Below are positions 1-6,358 of a DNA stretch of 6,449 bases, in pieces. The first letter of the stretch is position 1. The number at the start of each line of letters is the position of its first letter. The notes beneath the pieces were generated by a model, which saw only the letters and a program-made list of their open reading frames with translations, was not told the origin of the DNA and ran no database searches. The position numbers were made by a program, and so were the translations under genes. Source of the stretch: Burkholderiaceae bacterium (GTDB taxonomy: Bacteria > Pseudomonadota > Gammaproteobacteria > Burkholderiales > Burkholderiaceae); NCBI GenBank assembly GCA_025458735.1, contig JALORV010000043.1, positions 1-6,449 on the forward strand, read 5' to 3'.

Positions 1-105
1 CATCACGCCGACGAAACAGGCGACCGCACCGACACGCGCATCGCCGCCCTGCAGGCGGGCGATCTCGGCACCGACATCGAAGGGTTCGTGCTGGATGCGC
101 ACCAT
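1..105 (-). CDS. moaE: Molybdopterin synthase large (catalytic) subunit MoaE, N-terminal 35 codons only
   Basis: MoaE pairs with MoaD as molybdopterin synthase, the cytoplasmic enzyme that converts precursor Z (cyclic pyranopterin monophosphate) to molybdopterin by adding two sulfurs carried on the MoaD C-terminus. Only the first 35 residues are present; the rest lies beyond the left edge. They read MVRIQHEPFDVGAEIARLQG and continue to a VGAVACFVGVM segment, which fits the MoaE N-terminus (an IQxxxFDVGAE start, then a GAxxxFVG strand). Catalytic residues lie further on and cannot be checked. The ATG at 105-103 was chosen because it directly begins the family sequence and sits 4 nt after the moaD stop. 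A GAGG lies only 2 nt before it, with a G-rich run slightly further upstream, so translation probably depends on coupling to moaD. The adjacent MoaD partner strongly supports the call. Confidence 0.9.
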   Translation of the reverse strand, partial: MVRIQHEPFDVGAEIARLQGGDARVGAVACFVGVM

Positions 106-109
106 CGCC

Positions 110-391
110 TCAGCCCCCGGTCACCGGCGGGAAGAAGGCTACTTCGGCACCCGCGTGCAGCGCAGCGTCGTTGCGCACCATGAGTTGGTCCACCGCCGCC
201 CGCACGCGCGCCATTTCGCCGAAGGCCTCGGTCCACGGCGCGCCGCGCGCGGCCAGCCAGTCGCGCAGCGCGCCGACGGTGTCGATGGCGGGGGGCAGGT
301 CGCACTCCTCGCGCGCCATCCCGACCCGTTCGCGCAGCGCCGCGAAGACCCGTTCGCGCAGCGCCGCGAAGTACAAAATGGTCACTTTCAT
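110..391 (-). CDS. moaD: Molybdopterin synthase sulfur-carrier subunit MoaD with internal octapeptide duplication
   Basis: MoaD is a ubiquitin-fold (ThiS/MoaD family) sulfur carrier. Its C-terminal glycine is adenylated, converted to a thiocarboxylate, and donates sulfur to the pterin in the MoaD-MoaE complex. The 93-residue product starts MKVTILYFAALRERV and ends in the diagnostic AEVAFFPPVTGG, with the Gly-Gly tail intact at the stop codon. Residues 8-23 are FAALRERVFAALRERV, an exact tandem repeat of eight residues. From memory, E. coli MoaD (81 aa) has a single FAQVRELVG segment here, so the insertion extends the first helix right after strand beta-1. Without it the protein would be 85 aa and align without a gap there. 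The frame is kept, so this is an in-frame insertion and not a pseudogene by sequence. Start ATG 391-389 is 12 nt after the moeA stop, with a GGCGGG ribosome-binding-like stretch. Whether the longer helix is tolerated is unknown. Confidence 0.95.
   Translation of the reverse strand: MKVTILYFAALRERVFAALRERVGMAREECDLPPAIDTVGALRDWLAARGAPWTEAFGEMARVRAAVDQLMVRNDAALHAGAEVAFFPPVTGG
323..371 (-). repeat. Perfect 24-bp tandem direct repeat (two copies) inside moaD
   Basis: Positions 323-346 and 347-370 are identical over all 24 bases, and the periodicity runs one base further to 371. Each copy is exactly eight codons in the moaD frame (codons 16-23 and 8-15), encoding FAALRERV twice. Because third codon positions are also identical, the duplication is either recent or kept uniform by slippage. 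It is in frame, so gain or loss of a unit changes protein length by eight residues without a frameshift. An assembly or read error is a possible alternative. Confidence 0.97.
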
Positions 392-403
392 CGGGCAGCC
401 CGC

Positions 404-1594
404 CTAGCTCAGCAGGTCGGCAAAGGCCAAGTAGCGCACGGCATCGCCACGCCTGACCGTGCTGCCTGCCGGGATGTCGACCAGGCCGTCGGCCCAGACC
501 GTCGAATTGAGCACGGCCGAATTCTGCGTCGGGAACGCCTCGACCTCGTCGGAACCGCGGCGACGCACACGCATGAACTCGCGACGGCTGTCGGGCACGG
601 GCCGGTTGAACCCGGCCCGCATCGCGTAGGCCTCTGTGCCGGACTCCGACACCCCCTGCCGGCATAGCACGAACGGGCGCGCAAACAGCAGGAAGGTCAC
701 GAAGCTCGACACCGGATTTCCCGGCAGGCCGATGAACGGGACGTCGCGCACGCGACCGAATGCCAGCGGCTTGCCTGGCTTCATCGCGATGCTCCACAGT
801 TCCAGCGTCCCTTCGGCCTCGACGGCCGGCTTCACGTGGTCCTCCTCGCCGACCGACACGCCGCCGGAGGTGATGATCAGGTCGGCACCGGCCGCCGCAG
901 CGACGAACGCTTCCCGCGTGCGCACGCGATCGTCCGGCACGATGCCGAGGTCGCGTACCTCGCAACCGAGCCGCTCGAGCAGGGCCCGCAGCACAAAGCG
1001 GTTCGAGTTGTAGATGCGCCCAGGGGCCAGCGGCTCGCCGGGCATCGCCAGTTCGTCGCCCGTGAAGAACACCGCCACCCGCAGGCGGCGGAACACGCTG
1101 AGCTGCGCGCTGCCGACCGAGGCAATCAGGCCGACGTCCTGCGGCCGCAGGCGGGTGCCGGCCGGCACCACGACGTCGCCGGCCGCGATATCGAGGCCGG
1201 CGCGCCGGATCCAGGCCCCGCGCGCCGGCACCTCGCCGATGGTGACACGCTCGCCCAGCAATGTGCAGGCCTCCTGCATGACGATCGCGTCGGCACCCGC
1301 CGGCACCGGCGCACCGGTGAAGATGCGCGCGGCCGTCCCCGGTTCGAGCGGGCCGCCGACATGGCCGGCCGCGATGCGCTGGCTCACCCGCAGCGTGGTT
1401 CCGGTCGCAGGAATGTCGACGGTGCGCACCGCATAGCCGTCCATCTGCGAATTGTCGAGCGGCGGTACGTTGATCGACGACACCACGTCGCGCGCCAGCA
1501 CCCGACCCTGCGCCTGCAGGGTCGGCAGCGTTTCCACGCCGACCGGATCGGCGCGCGCCAGCATGCGCGCCAGCGCGTCTTCCACCGCAAGCAT
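404..1594 (-). CDS. moeA: Molybdopterin molybdenumtransferase MoeA
   Basis: MoeA catalyses insertion of molybdate into adenylylated molybdopterin, the metal-insertion step of molybdenum cofactor synthesis, in the cytoplasm. The 396-residue product has normal family length and all hallmark motifs in order: PPLDNSQMDGYAVR (44-57, with the conserved Asp52), IFTGAPVPAGADAIVMQE (91-108), FFTGDEL (176-182) followed by PGRIYNSNR (191-199), the molybdopterin-binding-fold signature TSGGVSVGEEDHVK (242-255, conserved Asp252), MKPGKPLAFG (271-280) and GLPGNPVSSF (289-298). A C-terminal beta-barrel-type domain IV follows from about residue 325. The ATG at 1594-1592 shares one base with the mobB stop (TGATG), which implies translational coupling, and no strong separate ribosome-binding site is visible (only a GGGG run). 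moaD follows 12 nt downstream. No key residue appears to be missing. One moeA is visible here; paralogues elsewhere in the genome cannot be excluded. Confidence 0.98.
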   Translation of the reverse strand: MLAVEDALARMLARADPVGVETLPTLQAQGRVLARDVVSSINVPPLDNSQMDGYAVRTVDIPATGTTLRVSQRIAAGHVGGPLEPGTAARIFTGAPVPAGADAIVMQEACTLLGERVTIGEVPARGAWIRRAGLDIAAGDVVVPAGTRLRPQDVGLIASVGSAQLSVFRRLRVAVFFTGDELAMPGEPLAPGRIYNSNRFVLRALLERLGCEVRDLGIVPDDRVRTREAFVAAAAGADLIITSGGVSVGEEDHVKPAVEAEGTLELWSIAMKPGKPLAFGRVRDVPFIGLPGNPVSSFVTFLLFARPFVLCRQGVSESGTEAYAMRAGFNRPVPDSRREFMRVRRRGSDEVEAFPTQNSAVLNSTVWADGLVDIPAGSTVRRGDAVRYLAFADLLS

Positions 1595-2088
1595 CAGCGA
1601 AGCCCCAGGTGCGCCGAGATGAACGCAGCGATCTTAGCCGGGGCGTTCAGGTCGAGCACCGGCAGCGCGGTGTCCACCGGCCCGTCGGCGGCGACCGCCA
1701 CCACGTTGGGATCGTTCGGGAAGATCGGCGGCTCGGTCTGGCCGGTGCGGCGCACTTCGATGCGGGGCACCTGCCCTTCGCTCTTGAAGCCCTCGATGAT
1801 GACGAGGTCGCAGGGCGCCAGCAGGCCGAGCAGTTCATCGAGCGTGGCCGGCCGCCGCGGGGTTTCGGTCAGCATTGCCCAGCGATGCGTGGTGGCGATC
1901 AGCACCTGCCCGGCACCGGCCTCGCGGTAGCGGTAGGAGTCCTTGCCGGGCCGGTCCATGTCGAAGCCATGGTGCGCATTCTTGATCGCCGACACCGTCA
2001 GCCCGCGCGTGCGGAAGTCAGGGATCAGGCGCTCGATCAGCGTGGTCTTGCCGCTGTTCGAGTAACCGATGATGCCGACCGCCTTCAC
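1594..2088 (-). CDS. mobB: Molybdopterin-guanine dinucleotide biosynthesis adaptor protein MobB
   Basis: MobB is a small GTP-binding P-loop protein that associates with MobA and is thought to aid guanylylation of the molybdenum cofactor; it is not strictly essential in E. coli. The 164-residue product has a Walker A loop GYSNSGKTT (residues 8-16), the MobB-typical segment HHGFDMDRPGKDSYR (39-53), and a Walker B-like strand DLVIIEGFK (94-102). The start is GTG at 2088-2086: it directly precedes KAVGIIGYSNSGKTT, where family members begin. The open frame extends upstream to 2499, but that part lies wholly inside thrC in another frame and has no family resemblance. GTG overlaps the thrC stop as GTGA (4 nt), and a GGGAG lies about 9 nt upstream. 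The stop overlaps the moeA start (TGATG). No mobA is in the window, and no fusion to MobA or MoeA is present. Confidence 0.96.
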   Translation of the reverse strand: MKAVGIIGYSNSGKTTLIERLIPDFRTRGLTVSAIKNAHHGFDMDRPGKDSYRYREAGAGQVLIATTHRWAMLTETPRRPATLDELLGLLAPCDLVIIEGFKSEGQVPRIEVRRTGQTEPPIFPNDPNVVAVAADGPVDTALPVLDLNAPAKIAAFISAHLGLR

Positions 2089-3536
2089 CTGCCGGCTCCC
2101 GCTGGCCGGCCGGCACGGGCCGCGATGTGCGACTTGATCGCCTCGGTGTCGTTGCCGATGCACTCGAAGCGCTGCGGCAGCGACTCGAGGCCGGCATAGG
2201 CGGACGGGCGCTCCGGCGGCCGGCCGATCGCCTCGACGATCGTCGCCGCGAACTTGGCCGGCAGCGCGGTCTCCAGGCAGATCATCGGCACCGCCGAGTC
2301 GCGGTGCTCGAGCGCGACCTTGATGCCGTCGGCCGTGTGCGGATCGATCACGACGCCATGGCGCTGCTCGACCAGGCGGATGGTGCGCAGCCGATCGAGG
2401 TGCGTGCTGCGCCCGGACACCACGCCGCTGCTGCGCACGACGTCGAAGAACGGCGTGCCGGCGAGGTGGAATTCGCCGCGCGTGTCGATCTCCCACCACA
2501 GCTCGCGCACGATCAGCGGGTCGCGCCCGACGACGTCGTAAATGTAGCGCTCGAAGTTGGAGGCCTTGCTGATGTCCATCGACGGACTGCTGGTGGCATG
2601 CGTCTCGCCGCCGCCACGCACGCGATAGCGCCCGGTGCGGAAGAACTCGTCGAGGACATCGTTCTCGTTGGTCGCCAGCACCAGCCTGTCGATCGGCAGC
2701 CCCATGTTGCGCGCGATCCAGCCCGACAGGATGTTGCCGAAGTTGCCCGAGGGCACGGCGAACGACACCGCCTGCTCCGACGAGGTCGTCGCCTGCAGGT
2801 AGCCGTGAAAGTAGTAGACCACCTGCGCGACGATGCGGCCCCAGTTGATCGAGTTGACGCTGCCGATCGACCAGCGCGCCTTGAACTCGAGGTCGCCGGC
2901 GATCGCCTTGACCGCGTCCTGGCAGTCGTCGAAGGTGCCGGCCACGGCGAGGTTGTGGACGTTGGCGTCCTGCAGCGAGTACATCTGCGCCCGCTGGAAC
3001 GCACTCATGCGGCCCTGCGGGGAGAGCATGAACACGTTGATGCCGGGCCGGCCGCGCAGCGCGTACTCGGCCGCCGAGCCGGTATCGCCGGAAGTCGCCC
3101 CCAGCACGTTCAGGCGTCCGCCGCGTTCGTGCAGCACGTGCTCGAACAGCGCCCCGAGCAGCTGCATCGCCATGTCCTTGAACGCAAGCGTCGGTCCGTT
3201 CGACAGCTCCAGCAGCGCCAGTCCAGGCTCGAGCTGGCGCAGCGGCGCGATCGCGGCCGCATCACTGCCGGCGCGCGCATTGCCGAAGGCCGCCGCCGTG
3301 TAGGTGGCCCGGCACATGGCCGCCAGCCGCTCGCGCGCGATGTCGGTGGCGAAGAGCGCAAGTACCTCTGTCGCGAGATCCGCGTAGTCGAGCGCGCGCC
3401 AGCTTTCGAGCTGCGCGCGATCGACATGCGGATACTGCGCCGGCACGTACAGGCCGCCGTCATCGGCGAGCCCCGACAGCAGGATGTCGCAGAAGCCGCG
3501 TTCCGGAGCGCGACCGCGCGTGGAGACGTAGCGCAT
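2085..3536 (-). CDS. thrC: Threonine synthase
   Basis: ThrC is a pyridoxal-phosphate enzyme (fold type II) that converts O-phosphohomoserine to threonine and phosphate, the last step of the pathway. The 483-residue product shows the N-terminal family signature MRYVSTRG, then ADDGGLYVP (24-32), the cofactor lysine in LSNGPTLAFKDMAMQ (Lys120), the phosphate-binding loop GATSGDTGSAA (146-156), and a later AVPSGNFGNILSGW segment. Length is normal for the longer bacterial ThrC class. The ATG at 3536-3534 is preceded by GGAAG (3542-3546) at a 5-nt spacing. The gene follows hom after 68 nt with no terminator-like hairpin plus T-run between them, and its stop overlaps the mobB start by 4 nt. Its substrate requires homoserine kinase, which is not encoded in this window. 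The C-terminal ~15 residues are Ala/Gly/Arg-rich and probably a disordered tail. Confidence 0.98.
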   Translation of the reverse strand: MRYVSTRGRAPERGFCDILLSGLADDGGLYVPAQYPHVDRAQLESWRALDYADLATEVLALFATDIARERLAAMCRATYTAAAFGNARAGSDAAAIAPLRQLEPGLALLELSNGPTLAFKDMAMQLLGALFEHVLHERGGRLNVLGATSGDTGSAAEYALRGRPGINVFMLSPQGRMSAFQRAQMYSLQDANVHNLAVAGTFDDCQDAVKAIAGDLEFKARWSIGSVNSINWGRIVAQVVYYFHGYLQATTSSEQAVSFAVPSGNFGNILSGWIARNMGLPIDRLVLATNENDVLDEFFRTGRYRVRGGGETHATSSPSMDISKASNFERYIYDVVGRDPLIVRELWWEIDTRGEFHLAGTPFFDVVRSSGVVSGRSTHLDRLRTIRLVEQRHGVVIDPHTADGIKVALEHRDSAVPMICLETALPAKFAATIVEAIGRPPERPSAYAGLESLPQRFECIGNDTEAIKSHIAARAGRPAGAGR

Positions 3537-3604
3537 ATCAGCTTCCGGGGCAGACGCAGCGTTTCATCGGATGGCCGGGCCTTGTCGCGGACGGAGGTCC
3601 CGCA

Positions 3605-4915
3605 CTACAGCAGCTCTTCCTGCCGGATGCGGATGACCGGCGCCAGCACGGTCGGCAGCGCCTCGATGCGGCGGATCGCAGCGTTGACCTCGCGCTCCAC
3701 GGCGTCGTGCGTCAGCATGATGATGTCGGTCTGGTTTTCCCCTTCCGACGGCTCGCGCTGGAACAGCGCGTCGATCGAGATGCGGCCGTCGGCCAGGATG
3801 CGCGTGATGTCGGCCAGCACGCCGGGCTGGTCGGCCACGCGCATGCGGAAATAGTAGGAAGTGACGGTGTCCTCGATCCCGAGCCAGGGCACCGCCGCCA
3901 TCGCGTCGGCCTGGAACGCGAGGTGCGGCACATGGTTCTCCGGATCCGCGGTGTGCATGCGCGTGACATCGACGAGGTCGGCGATGACGGCCGAAGCCGT
4001 CGGCTCCGAACCTGCACCGGGACCGTAGTAGAGCGTCGTTCCTACGGCGTCGCCCTTGACCAGCACCGCGTTCATCGCGCCCTCCACACTGGCGATGAGC
4101 CGCTGCATCGGCACCAGGGTCGGATGCACGCGCAGCTCGATCCCCTGGGCCGTGCGCTTGGCGATGCCCAGCAGCTTGATGCGGTAGCCGAGCTGCTCGG
4201 CATAGCGGATGTCGGCGGCTGCAAGAGTCGAAATGCCTTCGGTGTGCGCCGCCGCGAAGTTGATGGGCACGCCGAAGGCGATCGCCGCCAGCAGCGTCAG
4301 CTTGTGGGCCGCGTCGATGCCCTCGATGTCGAAGGTCGGATCGGCCTCGGCGTAACCGAGGCGCTGCGCCTCGGCCAGCACGGCGTCGAAGGGCAGCGCG
4401 CGCGCGCGCATCTCCGACAGGATGAAGTTGCTGGTGCCGTTGATGATGCCGGCCAGCCACTCGATGCGATTGGCCGTCAGGCCCTCGCGCAGCGCCTTGA
4501 TGATCGGAATGCCCCCGGCAACCGCCGCCTCGAAGGCGACCATGACGCCGCGCGCACGTGCGGCTTCGAAGATCTCGTTGCCATGCCGGGCCAGCAGCGC
4601 CTTGTTGGCGGTGACGACGTGCTTGCCGCGCGCGATGGCTTCGAGCACGAGTTCGCGCGCCGGCTCGTAGCCGCCGATCAGTTCGACCACGATGTCGATG
4701 TCGGGATTGCGGACGACCTCCAGCGCCTGCGTCGAGACCGGCACCGAATCGCCGAGAAATGCGCGCGCCCGGGCCGCGTCACGGACCGCCACCGCGACGA
4801 TCTCGATGCCGCGCCCCGCGCGCCGCGTGATCTCGTGCTGGTTGCGCCGGAGCACGGCCGCGGTTCCGCGGCCGACGGTGCCCAGTCCGAGCAGTCCGAC
4901 CTTGATCGGTTTCAT
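3605..4915 (-). CDS. hom: Homoserine dehydrogenase (monofunctional, with C-terminal ACT domain)
   Basis: Hom reduces aspartate semialdehyde to homoserine with NAD(P)H, the branch-point step toward threonine and methionine. The 436-residue protein has an N-terminal Rossmann fold with GLLGLGTVGRG (7-17), VELIGG (77-82) and VVTANKALLA (100-109; Lys105). The catalytic domain contains AGGIPIIKALREGL (133-146), NGTSNFIL and GYAEADPTFDIEGIDAAHK (187-205). By motif alignment, Glu190, Asp201 and Lys205 match the yeast enzyme's Glu208, Asp219 and Lys223. A C-terminal ACT domain (about 350-430, starting near YYFRMRVADQPGVLADI) suggests allosteric feedback, classically by threonine; this is inferred from the family. 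There is no aspartokinase domain, so it is not the bifunctional ThrA/MetL type. ATG 4915-4913 has GAGGA (4925-4929) at a 9-nt spacing. It lies 47 nt after the aminotransferase stop. Confidence 0.98.
   Translation of the reverse strand: MKPIKVGLLGLGTVGRGTAAVLRRNQHEITRRAGRGIEIVAVAVRDAARARAFLGDSVPVSTQALEVVRNPDIDIVVELIGGYEPARELVLEAIARGKHVVTANKALLARHGNEIFEAARARGVMVAFEAAVAGGIPIIKALREGLTANRIEWLAGIINGTSNFILSEMRARALPFDAVLAEAQRLGYAEADPTFDIEGIDAAHKLTLLAAIAFGVPINFAAAHTEGISTLAAADIRYAEQLGYRIKLLGIAKRTAQGIELRVHPTLVPMQRLIASVEGAMNAVLVKGDAVGTTLYYGPGAGSEPTASAVIADLVDVTRMHTADPENHVPHLAFQADAMAAVPWLGIEDTVTSYYFRMRVADQPGVLADITRILADGRISIDALFQREPSEGENQTDIIMLTHDAVEREVNAAIRRIEALPTVLAPVIRIRQEELL
4396..4409. repeat. Alternating GC dinucleotide run (seven units) inside hom
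   Basis: Fourteen bases of uninterrupted alternating G and C lie within hom, where they encode part of MRARALP on the minus strand. Flanking A residues extend the purine/pyrimidine context only slightly. Such runs can slip or adopt Z-form DNA in principle. In GC-rich coding DNA a run of this size may simply reflect Ala/Arg codons. Confidence 0.9.
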
Positions 4916-4962
4916 GGTGCTGTGTCCTCGAGCATTGCGCCGCCGGCAGCGGCACGCCGGAC

Positions 4963-6186
4963 CTACGCGGCCGCCCGGTCGGGCACGCGCGGCGCGATCA
5001 GCCCGTCCTTGCGGAACATTTCCTTGATGCCGCGGATGGCCTGCCGGATGCGATGCTCGTTCTCGATCAGTGCGAAGCGAACGTGCGAATCCCCGTAGTC
5101 ACCGAAGCCGATGCCCGGCGAGATCGCCACCTTGGCCTCGGCCAGCACCTTCTTGGCGAACTCGAGCGAGCCAAGGGCGCGATAGGGCTCGGGAATCTGC
5201 GCCCAGATGTACATCGACGCACGCGGCACCTCGACCATCCAGCCGGCCTCGTGCAGTCCGCGCACCAGCACATCGCGCCGGCGCTGGTACTCGCTGCGGA
5301 TCTGCTCGACGCAGTCCTGCGGGCCCTCGAGCGCGGCAATCGAGGCCACCTGGATCGGCGTGAAGGTGCCGTAGTCGTGATAGCTCTTGATCCGCCCGAG
5401 CGCGGCGACCAGGTCGCGGTTGCCGACCATGAAGCCGATGCGCCAGCCGGCCATGTTGTAGCTCTTGCTCATCGTGAAGAACTCGACGGCGACGTCGCGT
5501 GCGCCGGGCACCTGCATGATCGACGGCGCACGGTTGCCGGGAAAGCCGTCGAACACGATATCGGCGTACGCGAGGTCGTGCACCACGTAGATGCCGTGCT
5601 GGCGGGCCAGGTCGATGACGCGATGGAAGAATCCGAGATCGACGCACTGCGCCGTGGGATTGCTCGGGAAGCCAAGGATCATCATCTTCGGCTTCGGCAG
5701 CGACTCGCGGATCGCGCGCTCGAGTTCCGCGAAGAAGTCGACCCCGCCATCCATGCGCACCGAGCGGATGTCCGCGCCCGCAATAATGGCGCCGTAGATG
5801 TGTATCGGGTAGCTCGGGTTCGGCACCAGCACCGTGTCGCCGCGATCGAGAGTGGCGAGCATCAGGTGCGCCAGACCCTCCTTCGAGCCGATGGTGACAA
5901 TGGCCTCCGCATCCGGATCGATGTCGACCGCATAGCGCGTCTGGTACCACTGCGCGATCGCCTTTCGCAGCCGCGGAATTCCCTTTGACACCGAGTAGCC
6001 GTGCGTGTCCTGCCGCTGGGCCGCCTCGACCAGCTTGTCGACGATGTGGCGCGGCGTCGGGCCGTCGGGATTGCCCATGCTCATGTCGATGATGTCCTCG
6101 CCGCGCCGGCGGGCAGCCATCTTGAGCTCGCCGGTGATGTTGAAGACATACGGCGGCAGCCGCTTGATGCGCGGAAACTCGACCAT
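4963..6186 (-). CDS. alaC: AlaC-type PLP-dependent alanine/glutamate aminotransferase
   Basis: This is a fold type I class I/II aminotransferase. By family it most likely interconverts pyruvate plus glutamate with alanine plus 2-oxoglutarate. The 407-residue product is close to the E. coli AlaC length and shows [10 protein letters not shown] (36-45), the aromatic substrate/cofactor segment [11 protein letters not shown] (123-133), FPSNPTAQ (173-180; Asn176), HDLAYADI (203-210; Asp204, Tyr207), the Schiff-base lysine in [13 protein letters not shown] (Lys241, phosphate-binding Arg249), and [13 protein letters not shown] with the carboxylate-binding Arg370. The frame is open to 6402, but I place the start at ATG 6186-6184. 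It directly begins [14 protein letters not shown], as in relatives; GAGG (6195-6198) lies 8 nt upstream; and the longer frame would run through the divergent promoter and into the divergent gene. It heads the hom-thrC train with a 47-nt gap. Exact substrate preference (alanine versus other amino acids) cannot be read from sequence. Confidence 0.93.
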   Translation of the reverse strand: MVEFPRIKRLPPYVFNITGELKMAARRRGEDIIDMSMGNPDGPTPRHIVDKLVEAAQRQDTHGYSVSKGIPRLRKAIAQWYQTRYAVDIDPDAEAIVTIGSKEGLAHLMLATLDRGDTVLVPNPSYPIHIYGAIIAGADIRSVRMDGGVDFFAELERAIRESLPKPKMMILGFPSNPTAQCVDLGFFHRVIDLARQHGIYVVHDLAYADIVFDGFPGNRAPSIMQVPGARDVAVEFFTMSKSYNMAGWRIGFMVGNRDLVAALGRIKSYHDYGTFTPIQVASIAALEGPQDCVEQIRSEYQRRRDVLVRGLHEAGWMVEVPRASMYIWAQIPEPYRALGSLEFAKKVLAEAKVAISPGIGFGDYGDSHVRFALIENEHRIRQAIRGIKEMFRKDGLIAPRVPDRAAA

Positions 6187-6266
6187 CTCCCCGACCTCAG
6201 GCAATCTGTTGCAGCGGCGCCTCAAGGCATGGATGTCGCTGCGGTTTCTGGGTTGTCGACGCTCGC

Positions 6267-6293
6267 TTGTGCGCCGCAACGTGTGCCTATAAT
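6267..6293 (+). promoter_or_regulatory. Sigma-70-type promoter of the divergent Mth938-like gene
   Basis: A perfect TATAAT lies at 6288-6293, the only consensus -10 hexamer I noticed in the intergenic region. The best -35 candidate is TTGTGC at 6267-6272 (three of six matches) with a short 15-nt spacer, so the -35 is weak. Transcription would start near 6300, giving a leader of about 59 nt before the TTG start at 6359. Position upstream of a real gene start in a GC-rich genome makes the -10 credible; the -35 assignment is uncertain. Confidence 0.65.
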
Positions 6294-6350
6294 GTACCCG
6301 AACTGACCATGCCCAGCGCTGCTGAACGCGGCGCGAATGCAAGGACGCCC

Positions 6351-6354
6351 GGAG
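6351..6354 (+). promoter_or_regulatory. Ribosome-binding site that decides the TTG start
   Basis: GGAG lies 4 nt before the TTG at 6359. Reading upstream in this frame there is a TGA at 6323-6325 and no ATG, GTG or other TTG in between, so TTG is the only ordinary initiation codon that keeps the conserved N-terminus. Confidence 0.75.
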
Positions 6355-6358
6355 CGAA

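Larger units (their letters stand above)
6187..6358. other. Divergent intergenic region between alaC and the Mth938-like gene
   Basis: These 172 nt separate two divergent genes. They contain the TATAAT promoter for the plus-strand gene, a 17-codon short ORF (6309-6362, extending into the gene start), the 8-nt palindrome CAGCGCTG (6314-6321), and a loose inverted repeat (6208-6220 with 6271-6280). I could not find a convincing -35/-10 pair for the minus-strand operon. The best -10-like hexamer is TACATT (minus strand, 6296-6291), which overlaps the plus-strand -10. Confidence 0.6.

Noticed and set aside
3..965. 320-codon minus-strand open frame covering moaE, moaD and part of moeA
   Set aside because: It is another frame of three recognised genes, Arg/Gly-rich, with no family resemblance.
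2089..2499. 137-residue N-terminal extension of the mobB open frame
   Set aside because: It lies fully inside thrC in a different frame. MobB family sequence starts exactly at the GTG at 2088.
3537..3604. 68-nt hom-thrC gap as a site of attenuation or a separate promoter
   Set aside because: No leader ORF rich in Thr/Ile codons, no terminator-like structure and no clear -35/-10 pair; only the thrC ribosome-binding site is supported.
4939..4953. Hairpin GCCGC/GCGGC between alaC and hom as a terminator
   Set aside because: The stem is only 5 bp and no T-run follows on the minus strand, so it is unlikely to end transcription.
836..5988. Several long plus-strand open frames (about 836-1930, 2127-3854, 3707-5098, 5053-5988) antisense to the operon
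   Set aside because: Their translations are Arg/His/Asp-rich low-complexity products without recognisable motifs. They lie opposite genes with complete family motifs, as expected for antisense frames in GC-rich DNA.
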